From positions 1 to 64,000 of the forward strand of contig PVNU02002821.1 of NCBI GenBank assembly GCA_003013855.2: DNA of 64,000 bases. The letters are read 5' to 3'. The stretch comes from Liriodendron chinense. Lineage: Eukaryota > Streptophyta > Magnoliopsida > Magnoliales > Magnoliaceae. Made by a program: the position numbers and the translations under genes. Below, piece after piece: positions 21,099-31,959 of the stretch (position 1 is the first letter of the stretch; every line of letters begins with the position of its first letter). Under the pieces are notes generated by a model. The model did not search any database, was not told the DNA's origin, and saw only the letters and a program-made list of their open reading frames with translations.

Positions 21099-24000
21099 AA
21101 TTCACCGCCGTATGGCTGACCGGCGATCCAGCTAACACTTGTGGGACAATGTCATAGAAAGATTCGAAAGAAAATCGTCAAGTTGGAAGGGTAGGTATCT
21201 TTCTTTGGGAGGAAGGATAACATTAATCAAGGCGTCAATGTCTAATCTACCAATTTATTTCATGTCTACTTTTAAATGCCCAAAATCTGAATTGGTCAAA
21301 CTAGAGAAGATTGGGTGGGATTTCTTATGAAAGGGGTGGAAGAAAAACACAAATTTCACCTAATGAAGTGGGAGAAAGTGTGCAAACCCAGGGATCAGGG
21401 GGGTGCCAGTTTAAGAAGTTTGGAGATAAAGAATTAGGCTCTGCTAGGAAAGTGCATTTGGAGGTTTTGAGAGGAAGAAATGATACTATATGACTGAACA
21501 TCGAGTAAAGATTCAGGAGATTTCACTGCGCTAAAACTGCACCGATTATTGTGGGGTGATATGCCATTGGCTGTTTCTCTGTGTGCAACTCGAGTCGTTA
21601 ACTCTTAACATTTGTTGAGTTTGAACAAAAGAGAAAGTAGAGATTTTTTCTTCTGATCTGTAAAATAGTACAGATATTTGAAACCAATTTTTTTAGTTAT
21701 AGCAATTTGTTTATATCTGATTTTTTCTTTTTCTTTTTCTTTTTCAATGAATCATTTAATTTTTAAAGAATGTCAGACATCAGTCTTATGATGCATGTGG
21801 ACTGATTAATCAGACATTTTAAAGTTCCCTGCAACTAATTCTTACCCATGCCATTTCAATAATTGCGGGGATCAGTGGGCTCATGCTCCAACTCAGATGA
21901 TGACAAAGGTATTATTTAAGATTTCAACCATGGTTTTCTGTCACTGGTCCAGCTACATTGGACAATATAGATATATTTTCATGGGAAATGAGGTTTGTTG
22001 TTGATCATGGGCTAGAAATTCTTGAAAGATCAGGCATGAATTCATGAACTTTGAGGCTTTTGGGCCCGAGTTGAGCCATAAAAATCATGAACTTGTAGCC
22101 ATTTGTTGGGATGGACGCAAGCTCAGGCATGGAATTCATGAATTTGCAGCTATTTGTAGGATCTAATAATGTTGTTGTTGGGGGTGATGGAGGGAGGGAT
22201 GTGATTGTCCAGAGAGCTAGGTGGATGGTCATGTTTGTTTGGGTAACCTTGGCCTAGTAAGGTATTAGGTATACCTTTTTCGCGTTTCTGGGGACAACGG
22301 CAATGCTTTGTACTAAAAGTAGTGTCTTCAACTACATCAACTCACAAGAATTGGGAACTAGGGCTTGGCAAATAGCCCAGATAGATCGAGTGTCTTCATG
22401 CGATATATCCAACTAATATATGCTTTCATAGTAAGTCTTTTTTTTTTTTTACAAACCTAACTCATGTTTTCAACTTATTGTTCAAAATGTTTCAGAACAA
22501 TGAGCATTAAATCTTCACTCATCAATGTGATATGGATCGCATTTTCCTTTGGTGTTTGGAATTAACTCGAATAGCAAAGTTATATCACACCTCAGCTTTA
22601 AATGTTTTTGCATTGATTTTTGTTTGGTTGGTAAAAGGACATATTTGGTACTCATTATACTACATGAAGCTATTTGTATCTTTAATGTAGTCATTTTGAT
22701 AACTCGGGCCTCTTCTCTTTTCAACAAATTTATTGGTTTCTTGTAGTCTTGGTATTTACTTTCTAAAACATTGGCTGAGGAGGCTGCTTGGAAGTTTGCA
22801 AAGGAGAAAGGAATTGATATTGTCACGATCAATCCGGGAATGGTGATTGGTCCTCTTCTTCAGCCAACCCTTAATACAAGTGCTGCCGCAATTCTGAACT
22901 TAATAAACGGTAAGCTTTTGTCATCATCGAAGTTAATGTGAATGTGTTATCCTCCTAAATGAAGATTGTGCCTTTTGCTCCTTTTTTAGTGAGTAAAGAT
23001 GCCCACTAGACAACCCTCGGATCACAAGAAAGATTATTAAGTGGAAAGAAAAGAAATGTGACTTGTGGATTATGTGTTTCTGTCTTAGGAACATGGGTTT
23101 GGAAGGGGATGGGTTTTTTAGTGTCTAGAATTTATTATTTCAACATTTCTGAGGACATGTTTGGATACGATCCAAGGGAAAACAAAGGGAAACATAATAA
23201 TCATTCAATGATGATTTCCATGAGAATTATTGAAACATAGAATCCAAATTTGAGTTCTTGTTCGGATAGCTACTGGAAATCTCATATTCCTTTCATAATA
23301 ATCACCTAGTTATTTTGCCAAGAATCCAAAATATGGAAAAGCGTATTGCTTGTTTGGTGGAATTGCTATCCAAACAACATAAGTCATCAAATCAAAGGAA
23401 ACCCTTTTCCTTTTCCATTGTTTGGCATGGAATCCATGACTTCCAAACATGGCCTAATAGAAGTGCCTGTTTAATTCTTGCCAGTTGATGTTTTCTCTCA
23501 TTTGTCAATCCATTCCCTAGTATGATTCTCTCTACTTATTTTTTAATTAATTAGTTAATTAATTGCTTTTTGCGAGTCGTAGAAATAGGGATCTTCTGCA
23601 TTTGCTTGCATTTTACATCTTTTTGCTCAATCGCTTCACATTCATGACAACTACTGTCTGTTTATATTGTCCATACTGACACATGTAGTAGAATGTATGG
23701 CTTCCATGAACCTGCATTTTTTTGGAAGACAAGGGAGTTGCTACATTTTAACAGTCCAACTTGAGCACCACATGATATTTCTGCACCATATCACTGACCA
23801 TGTAAAAGGAAAAAAAAAAAAAATTGTATGATGGTAAGTGGTTTGAGCCATAGCTCAATTTTAGACAAGGTGCAATTGACCATTGAGGTCTTCGGTTCGA
23901 GCCCAGATCTACCCAAAAAAAAACAAAAAGGATGTGGCCTCACCACTGACAAATATCACCGAGATTTTGAAAATACATGGAATTTTGATTAAACAGTATT

Positions 24001-27000
24001 ATAAAAATAATATCATGAGATTTTTTAACTCTTAGAATTTTTTAATTTTCATGATTTTATCACAATTTTAATGGAAATTTTGTTTAGAAGTTAAAATAAT
24101 TCTGTTTATACTTTTGTATTCAAAAATTTTAAATTATTCAGTAGTTTATAATAGATATTTTTGAGTATTTTTGTTTTTGGGGGGATTTTCCTGATAATAT
24201 CGTGAGAAAAATGTCAATTTGAAAATCTTCCAAGAAATTCCTGGGCCAAGAAATTGCCAAGAAAAAGATTTTTCACTATGTGCCTCACTTCCCTGTTTGA
24301 TCATGAATAGGTTGGTTTTCTTTCCTTAATTTATTCATCACTAACCTTTCTTGATATAAGTTTAGACTTAAGGATACAATTTCATTCAGAAGTTCATAAT
24401 AGGACATATTTATGTATCTGTTTCCAGCATGTTTTAGCAAATTAATGTTTAGTTACGAGGTTTTGGCCATTATTATACTTCCGCATCCAGTGCTGAAAAT
24501 CAATGCTGAGATTCACGTTGTTTCAGAATATCAGTGCCTTTTCCCTAATTCGTGGTATTGATTTGGCATGATGTGCATAGTTTGAGCTCTGTGGTGCATC
24601 AGTGCATGCAAGATAGCATCCAGTATCATGCCTCGTAGTTCATATCCATCTGAATTGAGAACATAAAAATGTTCCTTTGATCATTAGAAAATAAAATGAA
24701 AAATTCCCTACGTCTTTCCCTTTTATCTATGGAGTTCTTGTGATGTAATAACCTGAGGTTTTTTTGCGATGCAGGAAGTCCTACGTTTCGTAACGCAACC
24801 TTTGGATGGATTCATGTTAAAGATGTTGCTGAAGCACATATTCTGGCATTTGAGGTTCCTTCAGCAAGTGGAAGATATTGTCTAGTTGAGAGAGTTGTTC
24901 ACTATTCAGAGCTTGTGAAGATCTTACACAAGCTTTTCCCTGCTATACCGCTTCCAGAAAAGTAAGATTGTGTTTCCAATAGATATTCATTTCCAATATT
25001 TCCTGGGATTCTATGTGAGGAGTGGATTCCATTAGTTGGATTCATCATGCTTTTTCTCTAAACTCGTTGTACATTAGGGTAGTGAGCCTTATTAAGCCCA
25101 CACTTGTGTGCAATCGAGCTCATGTACATGCCACATGTGCAAGCATGGCATGAGAGATCCGATATTGGTGCAATCTGGGTGTTGAGGTAATATTGGTCTC
25201 TAGATTCCCTCAATGCCAGAGCTCTCCCATCTCCCATTTGATTACTAAGATTGCCTACTGCATGCGTCAGTTGATCTACCTACTTTGTGAGTGCGTGGAT
25301 CAATTGGATTACTTGTACGAACTCTTCTTTTGTCACCTCCTTCAAAACCATTAGGAGATGATGTAGAGTCGGCAATCCCCCAATGATCACCTGCTCTAAT
25401 AACTAAATGGTGTAACCCACAAGAATTGCAAAGAAATGGACAAGAGTACACCCACAAGAATATTACAGTAAAGAAGGAGAGAACTTTATTGCTATCTAAC
25501 TCCTACCACCACCACCCCTTTCATAGATCTTAAATGAATCTTTAATGAAAATCTTCCCAATTGATTTGAAATCAATCTAATTGATTTCAAATCTATCTAA
25601 TTAATTCAACTCAATCTAATCTACCTAAGATTGTAACAAACCTAATAATGTTAAAAGCAAATCTACAAATAATACTCAAAATCTTCAATCACATCATCAT
25701 ATCTTTTAAGCAACCCCATATTATCTATCACATCCACCCATATCTTCCACAAATAGTAAATATAGCTTTTGATATTTAGACCCTAGATCTATAAATAAAC
25801 AGTTCAAAATCAGCACATGTTGGGACCCATGGTGCGCCATGGGCTTGCATCAAATCAAATTCATCCATCTAGGTGTCACCACTATAATGATTTTCTAGCC
25901 CAAAAATCAGGTTGATCCACTGGTCAGGTGGGCCACAGCATGCAAAACAAATGTACGGCTTTGAAAAACTTGGCTGAAGGTTCCTAACCATTTGCTAGTT
26001 TCCAATATTGGGGCCACATGCTGCTTGGACCAGATTTTATTTTTGGGAAAACATGTAGAAGGTTGGACCAACCTGATTGATAGATTAGATCTCGCACCTA
26101 TGTGCTATGCTGGCACGGGTGGTGGGTACACAAGCTTTATTGCACACACGTGTGTGCTTTGCGGAACTCTTAAGGTAGTTATAAAGAAAGAATGTTACAA
26201 GTTGGTGTTCATGTCTTGGGCTCATAGCATGCATTTTCTAATTTCTTATTTCCATGAAATGGATTCATGCATTGCAACAAGTATATGTTAGGTAATTTCA
26301 TTATGCTTCATGGATAAATATGTAACAGTAATGTAAGTAGAGATTTGCGGGTAGTTCATGAATTTGGTTATTTATTATAGCATGTGCAATAAAGCTCATG
26401 TACACACCACACGTGCTAGCATGGCACATAAGTGCGAGATCCAAGCCATCTATCAGGTTGGTCTGACCTTATACATGTTTTCCTAAAAGTAAATCTGGTC
26501 CACTCTGCATGTGGGCTCCAATATTGGAAAGAAGTGGATGGTAAGAAAACTTGAGCCAAGTCTTTTAGAGCCATACATTGTTTTACAAACTGTGGGCCAC
26601 CTAACCAGTGGATCAACCTAATTCTTGAAATAGGGCATCAATGTAGTGGTTTTGTTCTAACCAAGGTATCTCAAAACGATTACACAACGGCCATGAAGGC
26701 CATCACACAACAGTAATGGTTACCATTATGTGTTGCGGAGTCGTAACAGCTATAACAGCCATTACGAAAAAAATTGACCAATTGACCCGTAACAGCCTCG
26801 TAGTGATCTCGTACTACCGTAACAGCCCCAAATTCAACCCAAGGTGCCCAACCAGAAGTCCTCATACTCAACCCAACCAGATCCAAATACATGTGATTAT
26901 TCCCAACCCGACCTGAATTTGCTCAATCTGAACCCAACCTAAGGACCTTGACAACCTGACCTGAACTCCGGTTGGGTGAATCGGGTTCTAGTTGATCCGT

Positions 27001-27303
27001 ATCCAAGTTGCAGCCATATGTTTGACAACTTTATTATAGCTGGGGTCATGTATCCATCGGATTTTTTAATCGATCCTAGTTGCATCTGACCACTGATCAG
27101 ATTTAATGGCTGCTTGTGTTCTTTGTTATTGCAGGTGTGCGAATGATGAACCCTTTACGCCGACGTACCAGATATCCAAGGAGAGAGCAAAAGGCTTGGG
27201 CATCAACCACATACCTTTGGATGTGTCCCTTAAGGAGACCGTCGAGAGCTTGAAGGAGAAGAATTTCACCAAACTTTTGAGTGTTGGAGATTGCTCATTA
27301 TGA
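19531..27303 (+). CDS. Cinnamoyl-CoA reductase-like / phenylacetaldehyde reductase-like NAD(P)-dependent reductase, exons 3-6 (5' part not in view)
   Basis: Exons 19531-19722, 22747-22909, 24775-24961 and 27135-27303 (711 bases) join in phase to 236 residues plus TGA, all with GT-AG borders. This is an extended short-chain dehydrogenase (DFR/CCR superfamily), a cytosolic enzyme reducing a carbonyl or CoA ester with NADPH. Seen: the VELIAPALKGTLNVLGSC helix, catalytic serine in VVVTSSMAAVAYN, catalytic pair in WYLLSK (YxxxK), then FAKEKGIDIVTINPGMVIGP, GWIHVKDVAEAHI, SGRYCLVERV and SLKETVESLKEK. The true CCR signature (NWYCY) is absent, so a CCR-like or phenylacetaldehyde-reductase-like role is more likely than lignin CCR. 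Known relatives have about 320-325 residues. The missing ~85 would hold the GxxGxxG cofactor loop (exons 1-2), which I do not find in the 5 kb upstream. No internal stop or splice damage is visible. Confidence 0.9.
19849..19877. repeat. (GA)n microsatellite
   Basis: A short pure GA run inside the intron. Confidence 0.9.
21043..21127 (-). other. Nuclear insert of plastid DNA: 3' part of 16S rRNA gene
   Basis: The plus strand reads 'cccatagtgtgacgggcggt' then 'gtgtacaaggcccgggaacg' and 'attcaccgccgtatggctga'. This is the reverse complement of the strongly conserved 3' region of plastid 16S rRNA (the universal 1390-1406 site included). About 85 bases are near-perfect and then the match stops abruptly at 'cggcgat'. 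It is a fragment (NUPT), not an rRNA gene. The rRNA sense is on the minus strand. Confidence 0.9.
21133..21500 (+). mobile_element. LINE (L1 type) reverse transcriptase 3' fragment
   Basis: Translation shows WKGRYLSLGGRITLIKASMS then LPIYFMSTFKCPKS and LEKIGWDFL. After a frameshift come HLMKWEKVCKPRDQGG and ALLGKCIWRF. These are the C-terminal RT blocks of plant L1 LINEs. It begins a few bases after the plastid rDNA insert and is truncated on both sides. No poly(A) tail is seen. Confidence 0.85.
23150..23456. mobile_element. Probable small MITE
   Basis: Left end 'ggacatgtttggata' and right end 'ttccaaacatggcc' are inverted copies. The interior repeats 'catggaatcc' / 'ggattcca'-type pieces in both orientations. 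No clear target duplication. Confidence 0.45.
23833..23931 (+). mobile_element. tRNA-derived SINE-like copy
   Basis: 'tagctcaattttagac' (box A-like) and 'ggttcgagccc' (box B) are spaced about 40 bases apart, then 'agatctaccc' and an A run with 'acaaaaag'. Short; family unknown. Confidence 0.55.
24962..27134 (+). other. Intron of the reductase gene (2.2 kb)
   Basis: Donor a|gtaaga, acceptor attgcag, splitting a lysine codon. It contains a large foldback structure (25900-26630) and a block with 'acaacggccatga..ggcc', 'cgtaacagc' and similar short repeats (26660-26830). Confidence 0.8.
25900..26630. mobile_element. Foldback (inverted-repeat) element in the intron
   Basis: The left arm 25900-26150 (caggttgatccactgg ... 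agctttattgcaca) is repeated in reverse complement at 26381-26630 (tgcaataaagct ... ccagtggatcaacct), with a loop of about 230 bases. The arms differ by perhaps 15%. A further partial copy of one arm end lies near 25095-25165. It could be a MULE-type or foldback transposon. The ends are not certain. Confidence 0.7.
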
Positions 27304-27881
27304 TCTACATAAATAAATGGTGTGGGTACTTTTGATCTCTTCTACTCTCATGCTTCGTAAGTTCATTCTCTTCGCTGATGGGAAGAACTTCAAGAATATA
27401 AGTAGGTAGATAGGATCATTCAGACAAAAGAAAAAGAACTAGACTCGTCTATGTTGTGTGAGGTGCAAATTCCTGTAGATTTAAAACTGGGTGTATAGCA
27501 GATTTGGTACGGAATGATTGAAGTACAGTCACATGCATAGCTCAGTAACATAGAGAGAGAAACATCATTTTTAATTTACTAATTTAAAAGTTTAAATTAA
27601 TTCATCTTTACCAATACTTTAAAATTTTAATTTACTAATTTTTTTTATTTTTAATATTTTACTTTCAGCAAGATCTCCCTTTAACATAGGCAGAAAAGCA
27701 TCGAATACAAATGCTCTAGTGCTATCAGAGCTTGATAACATTTTATAAGCTATAGTGCTTCTAGTTGCATTGGAGCACTCAGATAATCCAATTGATCTAT
27801 GTAGACTGTTCATTGGGTCCAATACAGATTTCATAGCATCCATATATCAGATAAATCTGACAATGTTACCATCTGATCGTT
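27304..27881 (+). other. 3' flank of the reductase gene
   Basis: 'aataaa' at about 27311-27316, only a few bases after the stop codon, is a possible near-upstream polyadenylation element. The rest is A+T-rich. Confidence 0.4.
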
Positions 27882-28372
27882 GGAAGCGGATTGCCTGTGA
27901 TCGCACAGAAGGCTTTGTGGGGCCCACAGAGATGTCAATGACAATTACACTGTCCATCAGTTTTGAAAGACCACAATAGGATAGGATTCTAAAAATCAGG
28001 CAAATCCAAAACTCATGTGGCCCATACCACAACACAGTGTGCATTGAAGTGCTGGGGTGACATAAGTTCTGTATCAGGATGATATTTGTTCCTACAGTTT
28101 ATCTGAGTGGTAATAAACCTACGAATGGTTTGGATGGCATATAAACATCATGGTCAGATCCAGGAAGGTTTCAACGGTGGACATTTCTGTTCCCATTATT
28201 TCGTTGGTGTGGCTCACCTGAGTTTTGGATCTGCCTGATTTTTAGAATCCTGTTCTATTGTGGTCTTTCAAAATATTTGGACGGAGTGGATTTATCATGG
28301 ACATCTCTGTGGGCCCCACAGCCTCAGGCACAAGTATATCTCTGTGGCCTGGGTAACAGGCAATCCGCTTCC
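27882..28372. mobile_element. MULE-type palindromic MITE with 9-bp target duplication
   Basis: Ends 'ggaagcggattgcctgt' and 'acaggcaatccgcttcc' are perfect inverted repeats. The arms continue with 'tgtggggcccacagagatgtc' in both orientations. The flanks ctgatcgtt (27873-27881) and ctgatcatt (28373-28381) agree at 8 of 9 bases. Same family as 15282-15816 (both have ggNagcg... and 'ctgttacc'). Confidence 0.88.
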
Positions 28373-28599
28373 CTGATCATTAGCCTTAAATAAGGACGGT
28401 CAAGATCATCTACACAAATCTAGGTCCAATTAACAATTTGATCAAGCCCTTTGTTGGGGGCCATCATAGGCTGCTTGTGATTTAAAAGAGTAACTGGAAA
28501 ACCGGATACTGACTCGGCCTGGACTTAGAGAGACTCATCGAGCTGGCTCGACACGATTCTGCGTGACTCAAACCGAGTCACTCACCTCCTGAGGTGAGA

Positions 28600-29060
28600 T
28601 TTTATTAAAAATAAGGCCTGGACGGCAGGGATCTGTGGGGCCCACCGTAATGTATGGGTTTTTATCCACGCCATCCATCTATTTTTTCTGCACTTTTTAG
28701 GTTGTGAACCCAAAATTAAAGGCAGATACAAGGCTAAGTAGACCACAAAGTGGGGATTCAACGCCCACCACTAAAAACTTCTTGCGAGCCGTGGAAGTTT
28801 TGGATCAAGCTGATATTTGTGTTTTCTATTCATCCAAGGTCTATATGATGGGCGCGTCTTCCGGTGGGTGAGATCCCTGATTGTGGGGCCCACCATGATG
28901 TGTGTGTCTTATATCTACTCCGTACATCTGTATTGAAAAATCATTTCAAGGCATTGTAGACACCCTACTATCGAAACTATTTAACCTTTGCAACTTTGGT
29001 GGGCCATTGAACCAGAGCGGATACACGGTTAAAAACTCTCCAGGTAGACAACTGATGGGA
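28600..29060. repeat. MULE-MITE-like half elements
   Basis: 'gggcccaccgtaatgtatgggttttt' (28637) and 'tggggcccaccatgatgtgtgtgtc' (28883) start two blocks of the MITE internal sequence. Ends not defined. Confidence 0.5.
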
Positions 29061-29396
29061 TGGATTGAGCCAGCATAGTAGGCCTCACTATGCGGCTTTG
29101 GACCAAAGCTATACAGCCGTTTCTGACAAAACTGGCACTAGCTCAGCCGGTTATGGACAAAACTGGCTCCCTTCAGCTTCTCCCGGGTTCTATGCGCTGG
29201 AACGATCCCAACACTCCAAGTGTGGATCATTTGTTCCTATTCCTTTATGTGAGCGTTGGTTTATCCAAGCCTGTGTGTACATGATGAGTCATCCTATAAA
29301 ATTTTCCTTCTCCAAATGCTTATCCCCCCCTCCCCCCCTTGGACCGATAGGTTGATTAAGATTGGACGGTTGGGATGGAGGGTGATCTGTGTCTAA

Positions 29397-29511
29397 AACC
29401 CAAAACCCTAATCCAAACTCTAAATCCTAATCATAACCCAAATCTCAATCCAAAACTCTAAACCCTAATCCTAATCCAAAATTCAAACTCTAAACCCTAA
29501 ACCCTAAAAAT
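29397..29511. repeat. Degenerate telomere-like repeats
   Basis: Runs of 'aaaccctaa', 'ctaaatcctaat' and 'taaaccctaaaccctaaaaa' match the plant telomere unit CCCTAAA with many changes, for about 115 bases. Only the last three units are clean. Confidence 0.7.
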
Positions 29512-29631
29512 CACCCTTAGGAAAAACCAAGACAAACTTCCCAATAGGTCAACCTGTTGAATCAACCTAGCTCATCTACCTAGTTAACTCACCTAGGTAG
29601 AACTTAAACCAGGCTTAAGCCCAACCTAAGT

Positions 29632-31959
29632 TGTAATAACCCAAGTTTTCGAAATAATTAAAGTAACAAATTAATTAATTATTTAATAATTTATGTGAAT
29701 TACTATATTGATAAATTAATAATAAATCAACTGTAGGGAATTCATGTAGGATACCTTTATTAAAGTCGCTCAAAATAAACCCTAGAACAGCGTAGAAGTG
29801 TCAGATTTCATAAAAACTCATAAATTTACAATAATTACGAAAATGCCATTGGCTAAACTTAAGTTATATAGACGATTTTAAGTATATCAGTTTCTGACGA
29901 TCCGTTTCATGCAAAACTTCATATAATAGTTTAGAGACCTAATCTAACCGTACACGTCAAATTTTATCCCTCTGATCATCCTACAAGTACCCTAATCAGA
30001 AATTGGGCCATAAGTGGGCCATCTAACTTCGGACTGTCTCATTTTTGGTGTCATACCCTAAAATCATATGGACTACCTGATGAATGATGCAGATTTTGCA
30101 TATACATCATGGTGGGACCCACGTGCACAACGTGCACGTCACGCGTCCGGTCTACACGCGTTGACCGCGTATTGAAAGAAGACGCGGCTTCTTCTTCATT
30201 CGCCCGCTGCGACATTGGCGTCCGCTGTCCGTTTGCACCATCCACGCCGTCCGTCTGTGGGCCCCGCATTTAAAATCCAAGCCGTCCAATCGATCCCTCT
30301 TCCCCACGCATGGAGTCCCCTTGAAAATCTTCCACATCGGTCGTCTATCCGATCTTCTTCAAATCACCGTCCAAATCAAAAGAGGCCAAGATCCTGGCCA
30401 TTGCTGTGCATGGTAGCCTGGGAACTGCTCCGTTAGAATCGTGTGGACCCCACCTAGGTCTCCAACGTCTCACTTAAGGTTTGTTTCGTAAGAAACGAAA
30501 AGTGGAATCCTTCTCCAACTCAAACTCCACCACCTACCGCGAACAAAGACCATCCAAGTCCATCTTGGACCGTCCAATCTCATCTAGGGTTGTGTATAAG
30601 ACCCCCTAGGTGTCGTTTCTGGAAGAGAAACGTAGAGAGAGAGAGAGAAGGTCGAGTAGAGAGAGAGAGAAAGAGAGAGAGGTTTTGTAGAGAGAGAGAG
30701 AGAGCTTTCAAGGGGGGATTCACGTTGCTGGAGCAACCTTCCAGCAGCGAGAAGATGAAGAAAGAGAAAGAAGAGGAAAAGAAAGAAAGAAAGAGAGAAG
30801 AAGAAGAGAATGTGAGTTTATTTCTCATATCTTTTCACTATGTGTTTCAAGTTTGAATTCTTTTTATTTGTATTTTAAATTTTCCGGTTTAGAGGTTTGA
30901 GTTGTTTTATATTGGTTGATTTGTGAATTATATTGATGGTATATAAAATTCTCTACAAATTGTGCTTTATATGAATTTAATATCAGGTTAGCGTTGTACG
31001 TGTATGAGTCGATTTTGAATTATCCTGGAAGAATGTTTGGGAATACTGATTTTGATTTGATTCATGCATAACACGATTTGAGAACTCCAGTTATTACCGT
31101 AGGGTGAGCACCCTGGTGTGTGCAATAGACCCATTGATGATTGTTTGGGTGAGCGCCCAAGTGTGTGCAACAGTCCCTGGTTGAGCGCCGTGTGTGCAAT
31201 ATACCCTTCTGATAGTCCATCGATTGTGGACGGGTTGGTTGAGCTCCCTGGTGTGTGCTAGATACTATACTTGCGTACCCGGTGGATATCAGATGATTTT
31301 GGCAGGTTGGGTGAGTTCCCTGGTGTGTACAAGAGACCAACTCTGCAGTTGTGAAACAGTGTAGGCCCGACTACAAACTGGCCCTGGATGTTCTACTGAT
31401 AACCGTACTGAGATTGTTGAAGCATACTTGCATACCATGCATCACGTGCATGTTTAAGAGATTTTGATTAGATGAAATTACTATTGAAATTGTAGTGATT
31501 TGTACTTTAATGGTCAAGTGGTTTTCTACATCGAATTACATGTGTTAAACTATATGAGAATGCTCACCGGCTTTTATAGCTAACGCAGTGTTATACGATT
31601 AACCGTAGTGACAAGTGATGACTTAGAGGACTTCGAGGAAGCGGTTCCAGATGAGGGAATTCTCTAGAAGATTTTTTAGGATTGATTTATTTTGATTTTT
31701 AGTTTAAAAGTATTAATGTAATAAGGCCCATTAGATGGCCATTAGTTTAGACAGTTTGGAACAATTTCGTAGACTCGTTGATTTATAGTTTAATTTTTAA
31801 AGTTTGGTTTATTTTGATTCCATATATTTGGTACCTTGTGAATGGAAAGGATAAAAGTATCAGTTGTGATTGTGAATGATTCATTCGTTATTTACATAAC
31901 ACCCTTGATTTCGAGATTTGAGTTATATACTCGAGTGTCGAAGTTTGGGGGCATTACCA
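29632..31959 (+). repeat. Old solo LTR of the TGTAACGCCCC gypsy family
   Basis: It starts 'tgtaataacccaagttttcg' and ends '...ggggcattacca'. Blocks 'tttctgacgatc', 'ctaatctaaccgtacacgtcaaat' and 'ctctgatcatcctac', a GA-rich stretch (30630-30810), repeated 'gtgagcaccctggtgtgtgcaa' lines and 'gatgacttagagg' near the end follow the same order as in the LARD LTRs. No internal domain. No clear target duplication. Confidence 0.7.

Larger units (their letters stand above)
19723..22746 (+). other. Intron of the reductase gene (3.0 kb)
   Basis: Donor ag|gtctgt (atypical after position 2) and acceptor ttcttgtag. It contains a (GA)n run (19849-19877), the plastid 16S rDNA insert and the LINE fragment. 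The rest shows nothing recognisable. Confidence 0.8.
22910..24774 (+). other. Intron of the reductase gene (1.9 kb)
   Basis: Donor cg|gtaagc, acceptor gatgcag. It holds a probable small MITE (23150-23456) and a SINE-like copy (23833-23931). The remainder is A+T-rich with nothing recognised. Confidence 0.8.

Noticed and set aside
21043..21127. Functional 16S rRNA gene or bacterial contamination
   Set aside because: Only 85 bases are present, inside a plant intron with LINE sequence beside it. It is best explained as a plastid insert.
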